DNA from: JAQYVL01 sp964578935
GTDB taxonomy: Bacteria > Desulfobacterota > Desulfobacteria > Desulfobacterales > SURF-7
Direction: 5' to 3'
Length of the DNA stretch: 16,826 bases
Assembly (NCBI GenBank): GCA_964578935.1
Contig: CAZOEW010000071.1
Span: 1-16,826 of the forward strand
The notes under the pieces are model-generated. The model made no database searches and had not been told where the DNA came from. It saw only the letters and a program-made list of their open reading frames with translations. Positions within the stretch are counted from its first letter, which is position 1. Each line of letters starts with the position of its first letter. A program made the position numbers and the translations under genes. Positions 6,854 to 14,725 of the stretch are shown here, piece after piece.

Positions 6854-7387
6854 ATGAAACAAGGGATGCAGAAAAAATTTTTCGGCAATGGGCTCAGGCT
6901 GTTTATCGTCTTGATGACGGTCCTGCTATGTACCTGTTTCTTTCCCGATCAGGGTGCCGCTGAAAAGAGGGTCGTCGGACTGATTGAAAAGGTAAAAATC
7001 TATCCTGAAAAACTGCTTTTTTATGCCAAGCTGGATACAGGAGCGCGTCATTCTTCATTGAATGCCGACCGGATGCAACGATTTAAACGAGATGGGAAAG
7101 ACTGGGTGCGGTTCACTGTTGTTGATCGGAATAAGAAAGCAATGACCCTGGAAAGACCGGTTATGCGAACTGCAAAAGTCAAGCAGCGGGACGGAAAATT
7201 GCAAGAGCGTCCGGTAGTGTTACTGAATCTATGCATCGGAAGAATCGTTAAGAATGTTGAGGTTAATCTGGTTGACCGGAGGCATTTTATTTATCCAATC
7301 CTTATCGGGCGCAGTTATTTAAAGGGAGAATTTGCTGTGGACCCGGAAGAAAAATTTACAGCCAAACCGGATTGTACCATGCCCTGA
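6854..7387 (+). CDS. RimB-like retropepsin-fold protease ('ATP-dependent zinc protease' family), exported
   Basis: A 177-aa protein of the PF05618/COG4067 family. Residues 1-37 look like a signal peptide: basic n-region with KK, hydrophobic 13-30, and Ala-Ala before Glu37. The mature part opens with VVGLIEKVKIYP and the aspartic-protease-like motif D61-T-G-A64 in AKLDTGARHSS, followed by a C-terminal ILIGRSYL (149-156) and FAVDP. These are the family hallmarks; despite the historic name, the fold is retropepsin-like. It is the first visible gene of a run with the pseudo-transglutaminase and ATP-grasp genes. In related RimK systems, a RimB-type protease trims or removes residues added by the ligase. 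No good Shine-Dalgarno precedes ATG 6854 (GGGAGG is about 15 nt away), and Met5 (6866) is possible, so the exact start is uncertain. Confidence 0.85.
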   Translation: MKQGMQKKFFGNGLRLFIVLMTVLLCTCFFPDQGAAEKRVVGLIEKVKIYPEKLLFYAKLDTGARHSSLNADRMQRFKRDGKDWVRFTVVDRNKKAMTLERPVMRTAKVKQRDGKLQERPVVLLNLCIGRIVKNVEVNLVDRRHFIYPILIGRSYLKGEFAVDPEEKFTAKPDCTMP

Positions 7388-7439
7388 AGGGTTCACAATA
7401 TAATTCACCTATCAGACAGATCTTTTTTATGACGATTAT

Positions 7440-8981
7440 ATGAAAAATTTACATTTATATCTACTGTGCATCGTTCTTGCGGCATTTGGTGTTATTTGTT
7501 TTATTTATAAAACCTCCGTATTGAAATTTCCCCTGACACCGCATCAACAATCCCTGTTGTGGACAGTTGAAGCGCATATTTCGTTTGAAGCCAAAACCGG
7601 TCCCATGAAGATTGAACTTTTTATTCCCCGGAATCATCCTTCTGCTGCAATTGTAAATGAAAATTTTATTTCCAAGGGGTTTGGTCTGAGTACCAGACTG
7701 GAAGAGGGAAATCGAAAAGTAATCTGGTCGAAAAGAAAAGGAAGCGGTCCCTATCATCTGTATTACAGGGCCGTAATTCGACAGACAGGAGACGGATGGC
7801 AGAATGGTTACCCGGCTGATACCCGTAAAAAGCCGGAAATCAAGATAACCAGTTTTCAGGGAACAAACCTGGAGGCAGCAGAAACACTCATCAATGAAAT
7901 TTATTCCAAATCCGCGGATATGGAAAGTTTCGTAAGTGATCTGCTGCAGCAATTGAAATACCCGGAAACCAGTGAGCTGGTTAAATATTTCAGCAACAAT
8001 TTAACTATGAATGAAGGGAAAGTCAATCTGGCAGTACAAATTCTGGCTTTGGCCGGTGTTCCTGCCCGCGCCGGCCATGGCGTAAAACTGAATCAGGAAA
8101 CCAAGTCAGCAGAAGTTGTGCATTGGCTGGAAGTTCATGATAAGGATGTGTGGTATCCGTTCAGTCTCGAGTCCGGTGAAAAGGGAGTCCCGGATCATTA
8201 CCTGATTTGGTGGCGCGGCATGGCTCCGCTGCTGTCGGTTAAAGGGGTAAAAAAAGAAAAAGCGATCATAACTGTGGTGCCCAATCCGGAAGAAACGTTA
8301 TTTGCCATTATGCCCCGGGACAAGGCCGATGCCCCCCTCCTGGCTCGATTTTCCCTTTTCAGTCTTCCACTTGAAACCCAGGCGGTGTATCGCGTCCTCC
8401 TGCTGGTCCCTATCGGCGCTTTTCTGATGGTTTTACTTCGAAATGCAGTCGGTGTCAGAACATTTGGAACATTTATGCCGGTATTGATTGCGCTGGCTTT
8501 TCGTGAAACCCAGCTGCTGTGGGGGATCATCCTTTTTACCATGATTGTCGGAGCGGGGCTTGGAATCAGGCGGTATCTGGAACAGTTAAAACTTCTGGTT
8601 GTCCCCCGGCTGGCAGCCGTATTAATCGTTGTAATTATGCTTATGACATCCATCAGCATTGTCACCCATCTGCTTGGCATGGACCGTGGAATTTCCGTGG
8701 CGCTTTTCCCCATGGTGATTTTGACCATGGTAATCGAGAGGATGTCCATTGTGTGGGAGGAGGTAGGTCCCGGCGATGCCTTGCGTCAGGGATTCGGCAC
8801 CCTGATTGCCGCTGCGGGGGTTTATCTGGTCATGTCCATTGAGCTTCTCGGCTATCTGATTTTTGTATTTCCGGAACTGGTTTTCATCATTTTAGCGGCA
8901 ACGCTTTTGATGGGGAGATATTCAGGTTATCGGGTTACGGATATCTTCCGGTTCAGCGCCTTGATAAAAGGTAAAGAATAG
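7440..8981 (+). CDS. Inactive transglutaminase fused to seven transmembrane helices
   Basis: A 513-aa membrane protein. An N-terminal helix (about 5-24) anchors a large region (about 40-310), probably periplasmic. It contains a transglutaminase-like fold: LALAGVPARAGHGV (202-215) matches the GIPAR strand of that superfamily, and H228 (VVHWLEV) and D234/D236 sit where the His/Asp pair would be. There is no Cys anywhere after residue 20, so the nucleophile is absent and the domain must be catalytically dead as a transglutaminase. Residues about 315-495 form about seven hydrophobic helices (with the conserved TFGTFMPVLIALAFR). This matches the Transglut_i_TM/7TM_transglut pairing, which co-occurs with the protease upstream and the ATP-grasp gene 12 bp downstream. 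It may be a substrate-binding membrane scaffold. Gap to the protease gene is 52 bp; no strong Shine-Dalgarno is seen. Confidence 0.9.
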   Translation: MKNLHLYLLCIVLAAFGVICFIYKTSVLKFPLTPHQQSLLWTVEAHISFEAKTGPMKIELFIPRNHPSAAIVNENFISKGFGLSTRLEEGNRKVIWSKRKGSGPYHLYYRAVIRQTGDGWQNGYPADTRKKPEIKITSFQGTNLEAAETLINEIYSKSADMESFVSDLLQQLKYPETSELVKYFSNNLTMNEGKVNLAVQILALAGVPARAGHGVKLNQETKSAEVVHWLEVHDKDVWYPFSLESGEKGVPDHYLIWWRGMAPLLSVKGVKKEKAIITVVPNPEETLFAIMPRDKADAPLLARFSLFSLPLETQAVYRVLLLVPIGAFLMVLLRNAVGVRTFGTFMPVLIALAFRETQLLWGIILFTMIVGAGLGIRRYLEQLKLLVVPRLAAVLIVVIMLMTSISIVTHLLGMDRGISVALFPMVILTMVIERMSIVWEEVGPGDALRQGFGTLIAAAGVYLVMSIELLGYLIFVFPELVFIILAATLLMGRYSGYRVTDIFRFSALIKGKE

Positions 8982-8993
8982 AGAACGTAAAAC

Positions 8994-9956
8994 ATGTTTA
9001 AAAGACACAGAAAGCTGCGTGCCGCAGGCGTGCTTGGAATCAATCGTCGAAACAGTGAATATACATTGGTGTATAATTCCCGAAGGCTCTACCCTCTGGT
9101 CGATGACAAACTCATTACGAAAAAACTGGCCATGCGGGCCGGACTTGCTGTTCCGGAGTTGTATGGTGTAATCGAAGCGGAATATCAGATTCGGCACCAG
9201 TTGTCCCAGATATTGACTAAAAATCCAGACGCCGTTATCAAACCCGCCAAAGGATCGGGGGGGAATGGTATACTGGTTATTTGCGGGCGGTTTAAGGATC
9301 GGTATCGCAAGATTGACGGCACAACGATTGAAGAAGAGCGGGTCGCATACCATATTTCAAATATTTTGAGCGGGATGTACAGTCTCGGGGGCCAGCCGGA
9401 CAGGGCGATTGTCGAATATCGAGTTCATTTTGATCCATTGTTCGAGCCGATCAGTTATCAGGGAGTGCCGGATATCCGTATTATCGTTTTTTTAGGTGTT
9501 CCCGTCATGTCCATGATTCGTCTGCCGAGCCGCGATTCCAATGGAAAAGCCAATCTGCACCAGGGAGCGGTAGGCGTGGGGATAGATCTGGCAACCGGCA
9601 CAACATTGACAGGGGTCTGGAAGGATATGATTGTCGCTGAGCACCCCGATACCGGAACAAGTGTGGTCGGCCTCAAGGTTCCGCATTGGGATAAGCTGCT
9701 GAATCTGGCGGCAGGTTGTTATGAACTGACAGGCCTTGGATATATTGGTGTGGATATCGTTCTGGATCAGTCTCATGGTCCGATGATCCTGGAACTGAAT
9801 GCCCGTCCCGGCCTGAGCATCCAAATCGCAAACAGAGAGGGGTTAAATCCCAGGCTGGCACTTGTCGTAAATCACCGAAAAGAGCTGAAAGCGGTAGATG
9901 AACGGGTTGCGTTCGCAAAGGCTTCTTTCCCGTCTACCCTGAAGATGCTGTCATAG
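8994..9956 (+). CDS. ATP-grasp alpha-L-glutamate-ligase-like protein (RimK-related)
   Basis: A 320-aa cytoplasmic ATP-grasp enzyme. Visible motifs are the nucleotide-binding loop VIKPAKGSGGNGI (81-93), DIRIIVF (160-166), LHQGAVGVGID (188-198), GVDIVLD (252-258) and the Mg-binding E267-L-N269-ARPG. They match the ATP-grasp family that is always paired with the inactive-transglutaminase/7TM protein. ATP-grasp ligases of this type join a carboxylate, via an acyl-phosphate, to an amine, typically adding an amino acid to a peptide. The substrate for this branch is not established. The gene follows the 7TM gene by 12 bp, implying co-translation and probably a physical or functional complex at the membrane. 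There is no clear Shine-Dalgarno at the ATG. Length and motifs are complete. Confidence 0.92.
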   Translation: MFKRHRKLRAAGVLGINRRNSEYTLVYNSRRLYPLVDDKLITKKLAMRAGLAVPELYGVIEAEYQIRHQLSQILTKNPDAVIKPAKGSGGNGILVICGRFKDRYRKIDGTTIEEERVAYHISNILSGMYSLGGQPDRAIVEYRVHFDPLFEPISYQGVPDIRIIVFLGVPVMSMIRLPSRDSNGKANLHQGAVGVGIDLATGTTLTGVWKDMIVAEHPDTGTSVVGLKVPHWDKLLNLAAGCYELTGLGYIGVDIVLDQSHGPMILELNARPGLSIQIANREGLNPRLALVVNHRKELKAVDERVAFAKASFPSTLKMLS

Positions 9957-9991
9957 ATCGGATATAACATTTGTGAGGACGGCAGGCGGAT

Positions 9992-11650
9992 ATGACGCAT
10001 ATCAAGTTGACCCGGATTGCGGATGAAGTTTTAAAGAAACGTTATTTTGCCCGGAATTACCGGGGAGAAATACTGGAAACCCCGGAAGATCTTTTTCGAA
10101 GGGTGGCCCGATCGGTTGCAGAGGCCGACAGGCTGTTTGAGGCAAATGCATCCGTTAATGCCACTGCGGAAGCATTTGAAGAAGCCATGGCATCTCTTTC
10201 CTTTCTGCCGAATTCACCCTGTCTTATGCATGCCGGGCGGCCCATGGGGCAGTTGGCCGCGTGTTTTGTGCTTCCCCTGGAAGACAATTTGGAATCCATC
10301 TTTCAAAGCCTCAAAGACACCGCTCTGATTCATCAGACAGGTGGGGGGACCGGATTTTCCTTCAGCAGTCTCCGCCCGCAGGGAGATACGATTCTCCCAG
10401 CCTCGGGTGTTTCAGGTGGACCTCTTTCATTTATCAAGCTTTTTGACACCGCGACATATCTGATCGACCGCAACCGCATGCGTCCGGGTGCCAACATGGG
10501 AGTGCTGCATGTCAGCCATCCTGACATTGAAGATTTCATCCAGGCAAAACAGGATTCCGGGCAACTGTGTAACTTCAATATTTCCGTGGCCGTGGATGAC
10601 CTGTTTGTCGATCAGCTTAAAAAAGGCGGGGAGTATGGACTGATTCATCCACGAACCGGCATTGAGGTGGGACGAAAGTCGGCGAACAAGATTCTGGATC
10701 TTATTGCCGAATGCGCCTGGAAAACCGGAGATCCGGGAATCTTGTTTATCGACCGGATCAACCGGGATAATCCGACCCCGGGAATGGGAAAACTGAAAGC
10801 CACAAATCCATGCGGAGAGCAGCCTCTTCTGCCATATGAATCATGCACGCTGGGTTCGATTAATTTAACGCGCATTGTCGATGGAAAAAAAATCAACCTG
10901 AAAAAGCTCGATGAGCTGGTGCAGCTTGCCGTCCATTTTCTGGACAATGTAATTGAGATTAACCGCTATCCACTGCGGCAGATCGAGGAGTGGAGCCGTG
11001 CAAACCGGAAAATCGGTCTGGGGGTGATGGGGTTTGCCGATATGCTGATCATGCTGAACACATCCTATCAGAGCCGGAAAGCACTTGAACTGGCGGAGAC
11101 GATTATGTCGCGCATTCAGGAGGGTGCCGAGGCAGCCTCGGCGGAACTGGCGGGAAAAAGATCTAATTTTCCGGCATTTGATCATAGCATTTTCCCTGAA
11201 AAAGGATTTCGCAAAAGACGCAATGCTACCCTGACTACAATCGCGCCAACAGGAACCATCAGCCTTATTGCCGGTGTCAGCAGCGGAATTGAGCCGGTTT
11301 TTGCCTTTGAAATGGAGCGGCGGATTGTGGATTCCGTTTTTAAGGAAGTGCATCCGATTTATGAGCGGTTTCGAAAAGAAAACAAACCCATATCGAAAAA
11401 AATCTTTCAAACGGCATGGGACATCGAACCGGAATGGCATCTGAAAATTCAGGCTGCTTTTCAGAAATATACGGACAACGCTGTTTCCAAAACCGTAAAT
11501 GTCCCGGAATCAGCGAGTGTCGACAGCGTCAAAAATCTTTTTTTAAAGGCTGTCGGGATGAATTTGAAAGGAATTACCCTCTATCGCGACAGGTCACTGG
11601 AAAGCCAAATCATGATGCCCTGCTCCATCAAGCGCGAAGAATGCAGCTGA
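9992..11650 (+). CDS. nrdJ: Class II (adenosylcobalamin-dependent) ribonucleotide reductase
   Basis: A 552-aa catalytic subunit reducing ribonucleotides to deoxyribonucleotides with a B12-derived thiyl radical, independent of oxygen. The active-site set is complete: N272, C274 and E276 in TNPCGE (radical Cys, Asn and Glu). C91 (LAACFVLP) and C285 (YESCTLGSINL) form the reducing pair; the 11-residue spacing from C274 to C285 matches characterised class II enzymes. PTGTISLIAGVSSGIEP (419-435) is the glycyl/phosphate-binding hallmark. C544 and C551 near the end may be the shuttle pair that is reduced by thioredoxin. It begins straight at LTRIADEVLKKRYF with no ATP-cone, and is shorter than many family members, so dATP activity control is probably lacking. 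It starts 35 bp after the ATP-grasp gene. AGGCGG before the ATG is only a weak ribosome-binding site. Confidence 0.93.
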   Translation: MTHIKLTRIADEVLKKRYFARNYRGEILETPEDLFRRVARSVAEADRLFEANASVNATAEAFEEAMASLSFLPNSPCLMHAGRPMGQLAACFVLPLEDNLESIFQSLKDTALIHQTGGGTGFSFSSLRPQGDTILPASGVSGGPLSFIKLFDTATYLIDRNRMRPGANMGVLHVSHPDIEDFIQAKQDSGQLCNFNISVAVDDLFVDQLKKGGEYGLIHPRTGIEVGRKSANKILDLIAECAWKTGDPGILFIDRINRDNPTPGMGKLKATNPCGEQPLLPYESCTLGSINLTRIVDGKKINLKKLDELVQLAVHFLDNVIEINRYPLRQIEEWSRANRKIGLGVMGFADMLIMLNTSYQSRKALELAETIMSRIQEGAEAASAELAGKRSNFPAFDHSIFPEKGFRKRRNATLTTIAPTGTISLIAGVSSGIEPVFAFEMERRIVDSVFKEVHPIYERFRKENKPISKKIFQTAWDIEPEWHLKIQAAFQKYTDNAVSKTVNVPESASVDSVKNLFLKAVGMNLKGITLYRDRSLESQIMMPCSIKREECS

Positions 11651-11672
11651 TGGATGGTGTGATTCCTCGATA

Positions 11673-13055
11673 ATGATTTCTATGAAAAATATTTACAACC
11701 TGCCTTTTATGCGAGGCATACAAGACCTCCCGATAGCTCCCAGAAGGTTTCTTTTTTTTTCATGTATCAATCTTATATCCTGGCAGTGCATCGTGGGACA
11801 GGTTCTCATACTGTTCGGGCGTGCGATTGACATGCCCTCTTCCTGGGTAGGGATTCTGATCTCCTTTTTGCCTCTTTCTCTGTTTCTGGTGATTTTCAGT
11901 ATATCCGCGGTTGAGAAGTATGGCCCTAGAAAAGTTCTTATTTACACCTGGCTGCTTCGGAACATCTTTGCCTCTACAGTCTTTACGATTCCGTTTGCAG
12001 TGAAAATATGGGGAGAAGAAGCCGCATGGTATATCCTGCTTTTTGCCACGCTTGGTTTTTCTATGGTGCGGGCTTTTGGAGTGAGCGCTTGGCTTCCCTG
12101 GCTTCACGAGCTTGTCCCCAAAAATTTATTGGGGACATATTTCTCGTTCGAGACCATTATTTCACAAACAATAAGCGTGGGACTTACTTTTGGAATAGCC
12201 CGGATTATGAACATGAGTGAGGATTTAAATCGTTTCTATTGGGTTTATTTCATCGGTGTCATGGTAGGATTGATCAGTATTTTGTATATAAAACGTATCC
12301 CCGGAGGCCTGAGCACTTCGATGGAGGTCGCCGCCCGGGAAAAATTTTCAGCAATTTCAAAAGCCATCAAAGACAGACAGTATAAGCGCTTTATAATTTT
12401 TATCATTATCAGCATGTCCTCAATCATGTGGATAAACGTTTCGTCAATTTTGTATCTGCGGGATATTTTAGGGTATACCGATTCCAAAATTATGTATTTT
12501 CTGGCTGCCGGAGCTTTTGGTATCGCCGTGACCATCCGATATTGGGCAAAACATGCGGAAAAATTCGGAAGCCACAAAACCATGTCCGGATTAATTGGAG
12601 CCCATTCCGTCATTGCTTTCTCCTGGTGTGTTTTGCTCCCCGCCTCCTCCTGGACCTCAATCCTCACCCTGCCGATAATTGTTGCCGGCTCAGTTTTCAG
12701 TGCGGGCTTTTTAATCGTGGCTTCCCGCGGGATGATGTGCCTTGTTCATCAGCAGAACCGCGTGGGGTATACATCCCTGTGGATTGTCGGAATTTCGATT
12801 TCAAATGGACTCCCTCCGATTATTGCCGGAAAGCTGATTGATCTTTTCCACATGACGGGTTTTCGGATTTGCTTCCTGATTTCGGGAATTTGCGGAATTT
12901 TCACCGCATTGATATGGAATTCTTTCCAGATAGACGATGAAGCCGTTCCGATCAGCAATCTTCATCTCATTGTCCGGCCGACTCAACCGCTGCGATCCGT
13001 CAGCCGGCTTGTCTGGCTGCTTCTTACGATGGGAAAGAAGGACAGATCGGATTAG
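11673..13055 (+). CDS. Major facilitator superfamily transporter
   Basis: A 460-aa protein with about ten to twelve hydrophobic helices. Between the second and third segments the loop EKYGPRKVLIYTWLLRN (81-97) resembles MFS motif A (G-x-x-x-D-R-x-G-R-K/R). A central cytoplasmic loop (about 205-235, basic) divides the two halves. I do not recognise a subfamily and the substrate cannot be inferred. It follows nrdJ by 22 bp on the same strand and converges on murJ, so it is probably the last gene of the run. No Shine-Dalgarno is obvious; ATG 11673 or ATG 11682 (Met4) could be used. Nine T's in a row (11752-11760) lie in the first helix coding sequence. Confidence 0.8.
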   Translation: MISMKNIYNLPFMRGIQDLPIAPRRFLFFSCINLISWQCIVGQVLILFGRAIDMPSSWVGILISFLPLSLFLVIFSISAVEKYGPRKVLIYTWLLRNIFASTVFTIPFAVKIWGEEAAWYILLFATLGFSMVRAFGVSAWLPWLHELVPKNLLGTYFSFETIISQTISVGLTFGIARIMNMSEDLNRFYWVYFIGVMVGLISILYIKRIPGGLSTSMEVAAREKFSAISKAIKDRQYKRFIIFIIISMSSIMWINVSSILYLRDILGYTDSKIMYFLAAGAFGIAVTIRYWAKHAEKFGSHKTMSGLIGAHSVIAFSWCVLLPASSWTSILTLPIIVAGSVFSAGFLIVASRGMMCLVHQQNRVGYTSLWIVGISISNGLPPIIAGKLIDLFHMTGFRICFLISGICGIFTALIWNSFQIDDEAVPISNLHLIVRPTQPLRSVSRLVWLLLTMGKKDRSD

Positions 13056-13111
13056 AACCGGTTTTAAAGCCACAGCAGGTCTGTGAATGATTTTCCGATT
13101 CAGGTGCTCTC

Positions 13112-14704
13112 TCAGCGATCAGATGGAATTCGAGGATAGGATCGATGAATCCGTGCTTTTAATTGATTGATTGTATCGGTAATTTCAGGGATATTGAAGC
13201 GTCTTGCGATGACGATTACGCAAAGAAGAAACAGGGTTCCGATGATCAGGCAGGTGATGAAACTGTTGAAAAAGGTGTTCTCCGCCAGTTGAAGACGGAT
13301 CAGGTTTTTCAGTGGTTCAAGGATTCCCCCCAGGATCGCCGCCAGAATAAACATGCGGCCATAGAAAAGATAGACTTTGCCGCTCTTCGTGTTGCCGCTT
13401 CTTCTGTTCCAGAAAGCGTAAAGCAGGGTTACCTGAAGAATGGATGATACGGATATCGCAAGTGCGATACCGGATACGCCCATCAGGTTCATCCCGATGA
13501 TATATAACGGAACGCTCAACAATACGGCAAAAGAGCAAAGCGCGGTCGGCAGAAGGGTGTTCTGCATCGCGTAGTAACCTCTTACAACAACCGTCTGGGC
13601 GGCAAAGGCAAAAGCGCCTGTCATAAGGAACAGCAGGACCCGGGCCGTGAGCGCGGTGGCGGTCGAATCGAATTGACCGCGTTGAAAAAGAATGGTCACC
13701 ACTTCTTCGCGGAGTACAATAAAGAGAACGGAAAACGGTATCACCAGTCCCAGATAACGCAGGGTGGTGTTGAGCAGGGTGTTCATTTCATCCAGACGGT
13801 TTTCGACAGCCAGACGAGAAAGAAAAGGCGTGGCCGCGACCCCGATAGCCTGTCCGAACAGGCCGACCATCATCAGCATCACCCGTAAACCGTAGTTAAG
13901 CCCTGCGATGCTTCCCGGCGGAAGGAAACTCCCGAAAAATTTTAAAAAGATTTCAGTGGAGAACATCATGGTCAGGCCGACAATCAGAGGAAGGGTCAGC
14001 TTAATATAGCGGATCAGGTCCGGATTCCGGAAAGTAAACGTTGGAGAGAACTGCATGCCGACCTGTCTTGCACCGAAATACTGAACCGCGAAGTTACCGA
14101 TAAACGCTCCGCCGAGAACCCCCCATGCAAATCCTTCCATTCCCAGTTTCGGCCCGAGGAGTGCTCCGCCGGCGATAATTCCCATGTTATAGAGAAGGGG
14201 TGCCAATGCGGGAATCGCGAACTTTTCTTTGGCAAACTGGACAGCCATGTAAATGCCTCCGCTGAAAAAAAAGAACTGGGCCGGAATGATAATGCGGGTC
14301 ATGCGAACCGCCATTTGAAATTTTACAGGGTCAACGAATCCGGGTGCCAGCAGTTTGACCAGGGAGGGCGCAAGGAAGACGGCAATGATGATCAGGAGAA
14401 GCAGCAGGCTTCCGAACACGGTATATATAATCGAAAATATGCGCCATCCATCCGCTTCCCGGTCCTGGGACAGATACCGGGAAAAAATTGGAATGAACGT
14501 TACCGATAAAAAACCGCTGGCGACAATGTGATTTAATATTTCGGGGATTACAAAGGCGACCTGATAGGCATCCACCTCACCGCCGGCGCCTCCGATGTAG
14601 GCGATCACCATCTCCCGGAGAAGCCCGATAACCCGGCTCAGAAAAACGGAAAGCATCATGATGAGGGAAGCGATGCCGACTTTGCGGTGAATGGATTGAG
14701 ACAT
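13112..14704 (-). CDS. murJ: Lipid II flippase MurJ (MviN family)
   Basis: About 530 aa with roughly 14 hydrophobic segments, the MOP/MurJ architecture, moving lipid II to the periplasmic face for PBPs such as PBP1b. The first helix segment SRVIGLLREMVIA aligns with the Arg24-Asp25 site of E. coli MurJ, here Arg-Glu. DAYQVAFVIPEILNHIVASG and FIPIFSRYL are family signatures, as are GVAATPFLSRLAVENRLDE and TTLRYLGLVIPFSVLF. I chose ATG 14704 (MSQSIHRKVG). A TTG at 14725 abuts the upstream stop (TAATTG) and would add seven residues, but neither start has a clear Shine-Dalgarno, so translation may be coupled to the upstream gene. It converges on the MFS gene with 56 bp between them and no visible intrinsic terminator. 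Confidence 0.94.
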   Translation of the reverse strand: MSQSIHRKVGIASLIMMLSVFLSRVIGLLREMVIAYIGGAGGEVDAYQVAFVIPEILNHIVASGFLSVTFIPIFSRYLSQDREADGWRIFSIIYTVFGSLLLLLIIIAVFLAPSLVKLLAPGFVDPVKFQMAVRMTRIIIPAQFFFFSGGIYMAVQFAKEKFAIPALAPLLYNMGIIAGGALLGPKLGMEGFAWGVLGGAFIGNFAVQYFGARQVGMQFSPTFTFRNPDLIRYIKLTLPLIVGLTMMFSTEIFLKFFGSFLPPGSIAGLNYGLRVMLMMVGLFGQAIGVAATPFLSRLAVENRLDEMNTLLNTTLRYLGLVIPFSVLFIVLREEVVTILFQRGQFDSTATALTARVLLFLMTGAFAFAAQTVVVRGYYAMQNTLLPTALCSFAVLLSVPLYIIGMNLMGVSGIALAISVSSILQVTLLYAFWNRRSGNTKSGKVYLFYGRMFILAAILGGILEPLKNLIRLQLAENTFFNSFITCLIIGTLFLLCVIVIARRFNIPEITDTINQLKARIHRSYPRIPSDR

Positions 14705-14725
14705 TGTCTGCAGAACGCCGGGCAA

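Noticed and set aside
6640..6963. Open frame running through the N gap
   Set aside because: It exists only because N's are read as sense; the real sequence and frame across the gap are unknown.
7388..7439. Internal promoter between the protease and 7TM genes (perfect TATAAT at 7399-7404)
   Set aside because: The nearest -35-like TTGTAC (7372-7377) is 21 bp away, too far for sigma70, so a lone hexamer in AT-rich spacer was not called.
8198..8749. Antisense open frame of 183 codons opposite the 7TM transglutaminase gene
   Set aside because: Its Ser/Thr/Arg/Ile-rich translation is typical of the reverse strand of membrane-helix coding sequence. No independent signal supports it.
10865..11440. 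Antisense open frame of 191 codons opposite nrdJ
   Set aside because: It overlaps conserved RNR motifs on the other strand and shows no start signal or recognisable domain.
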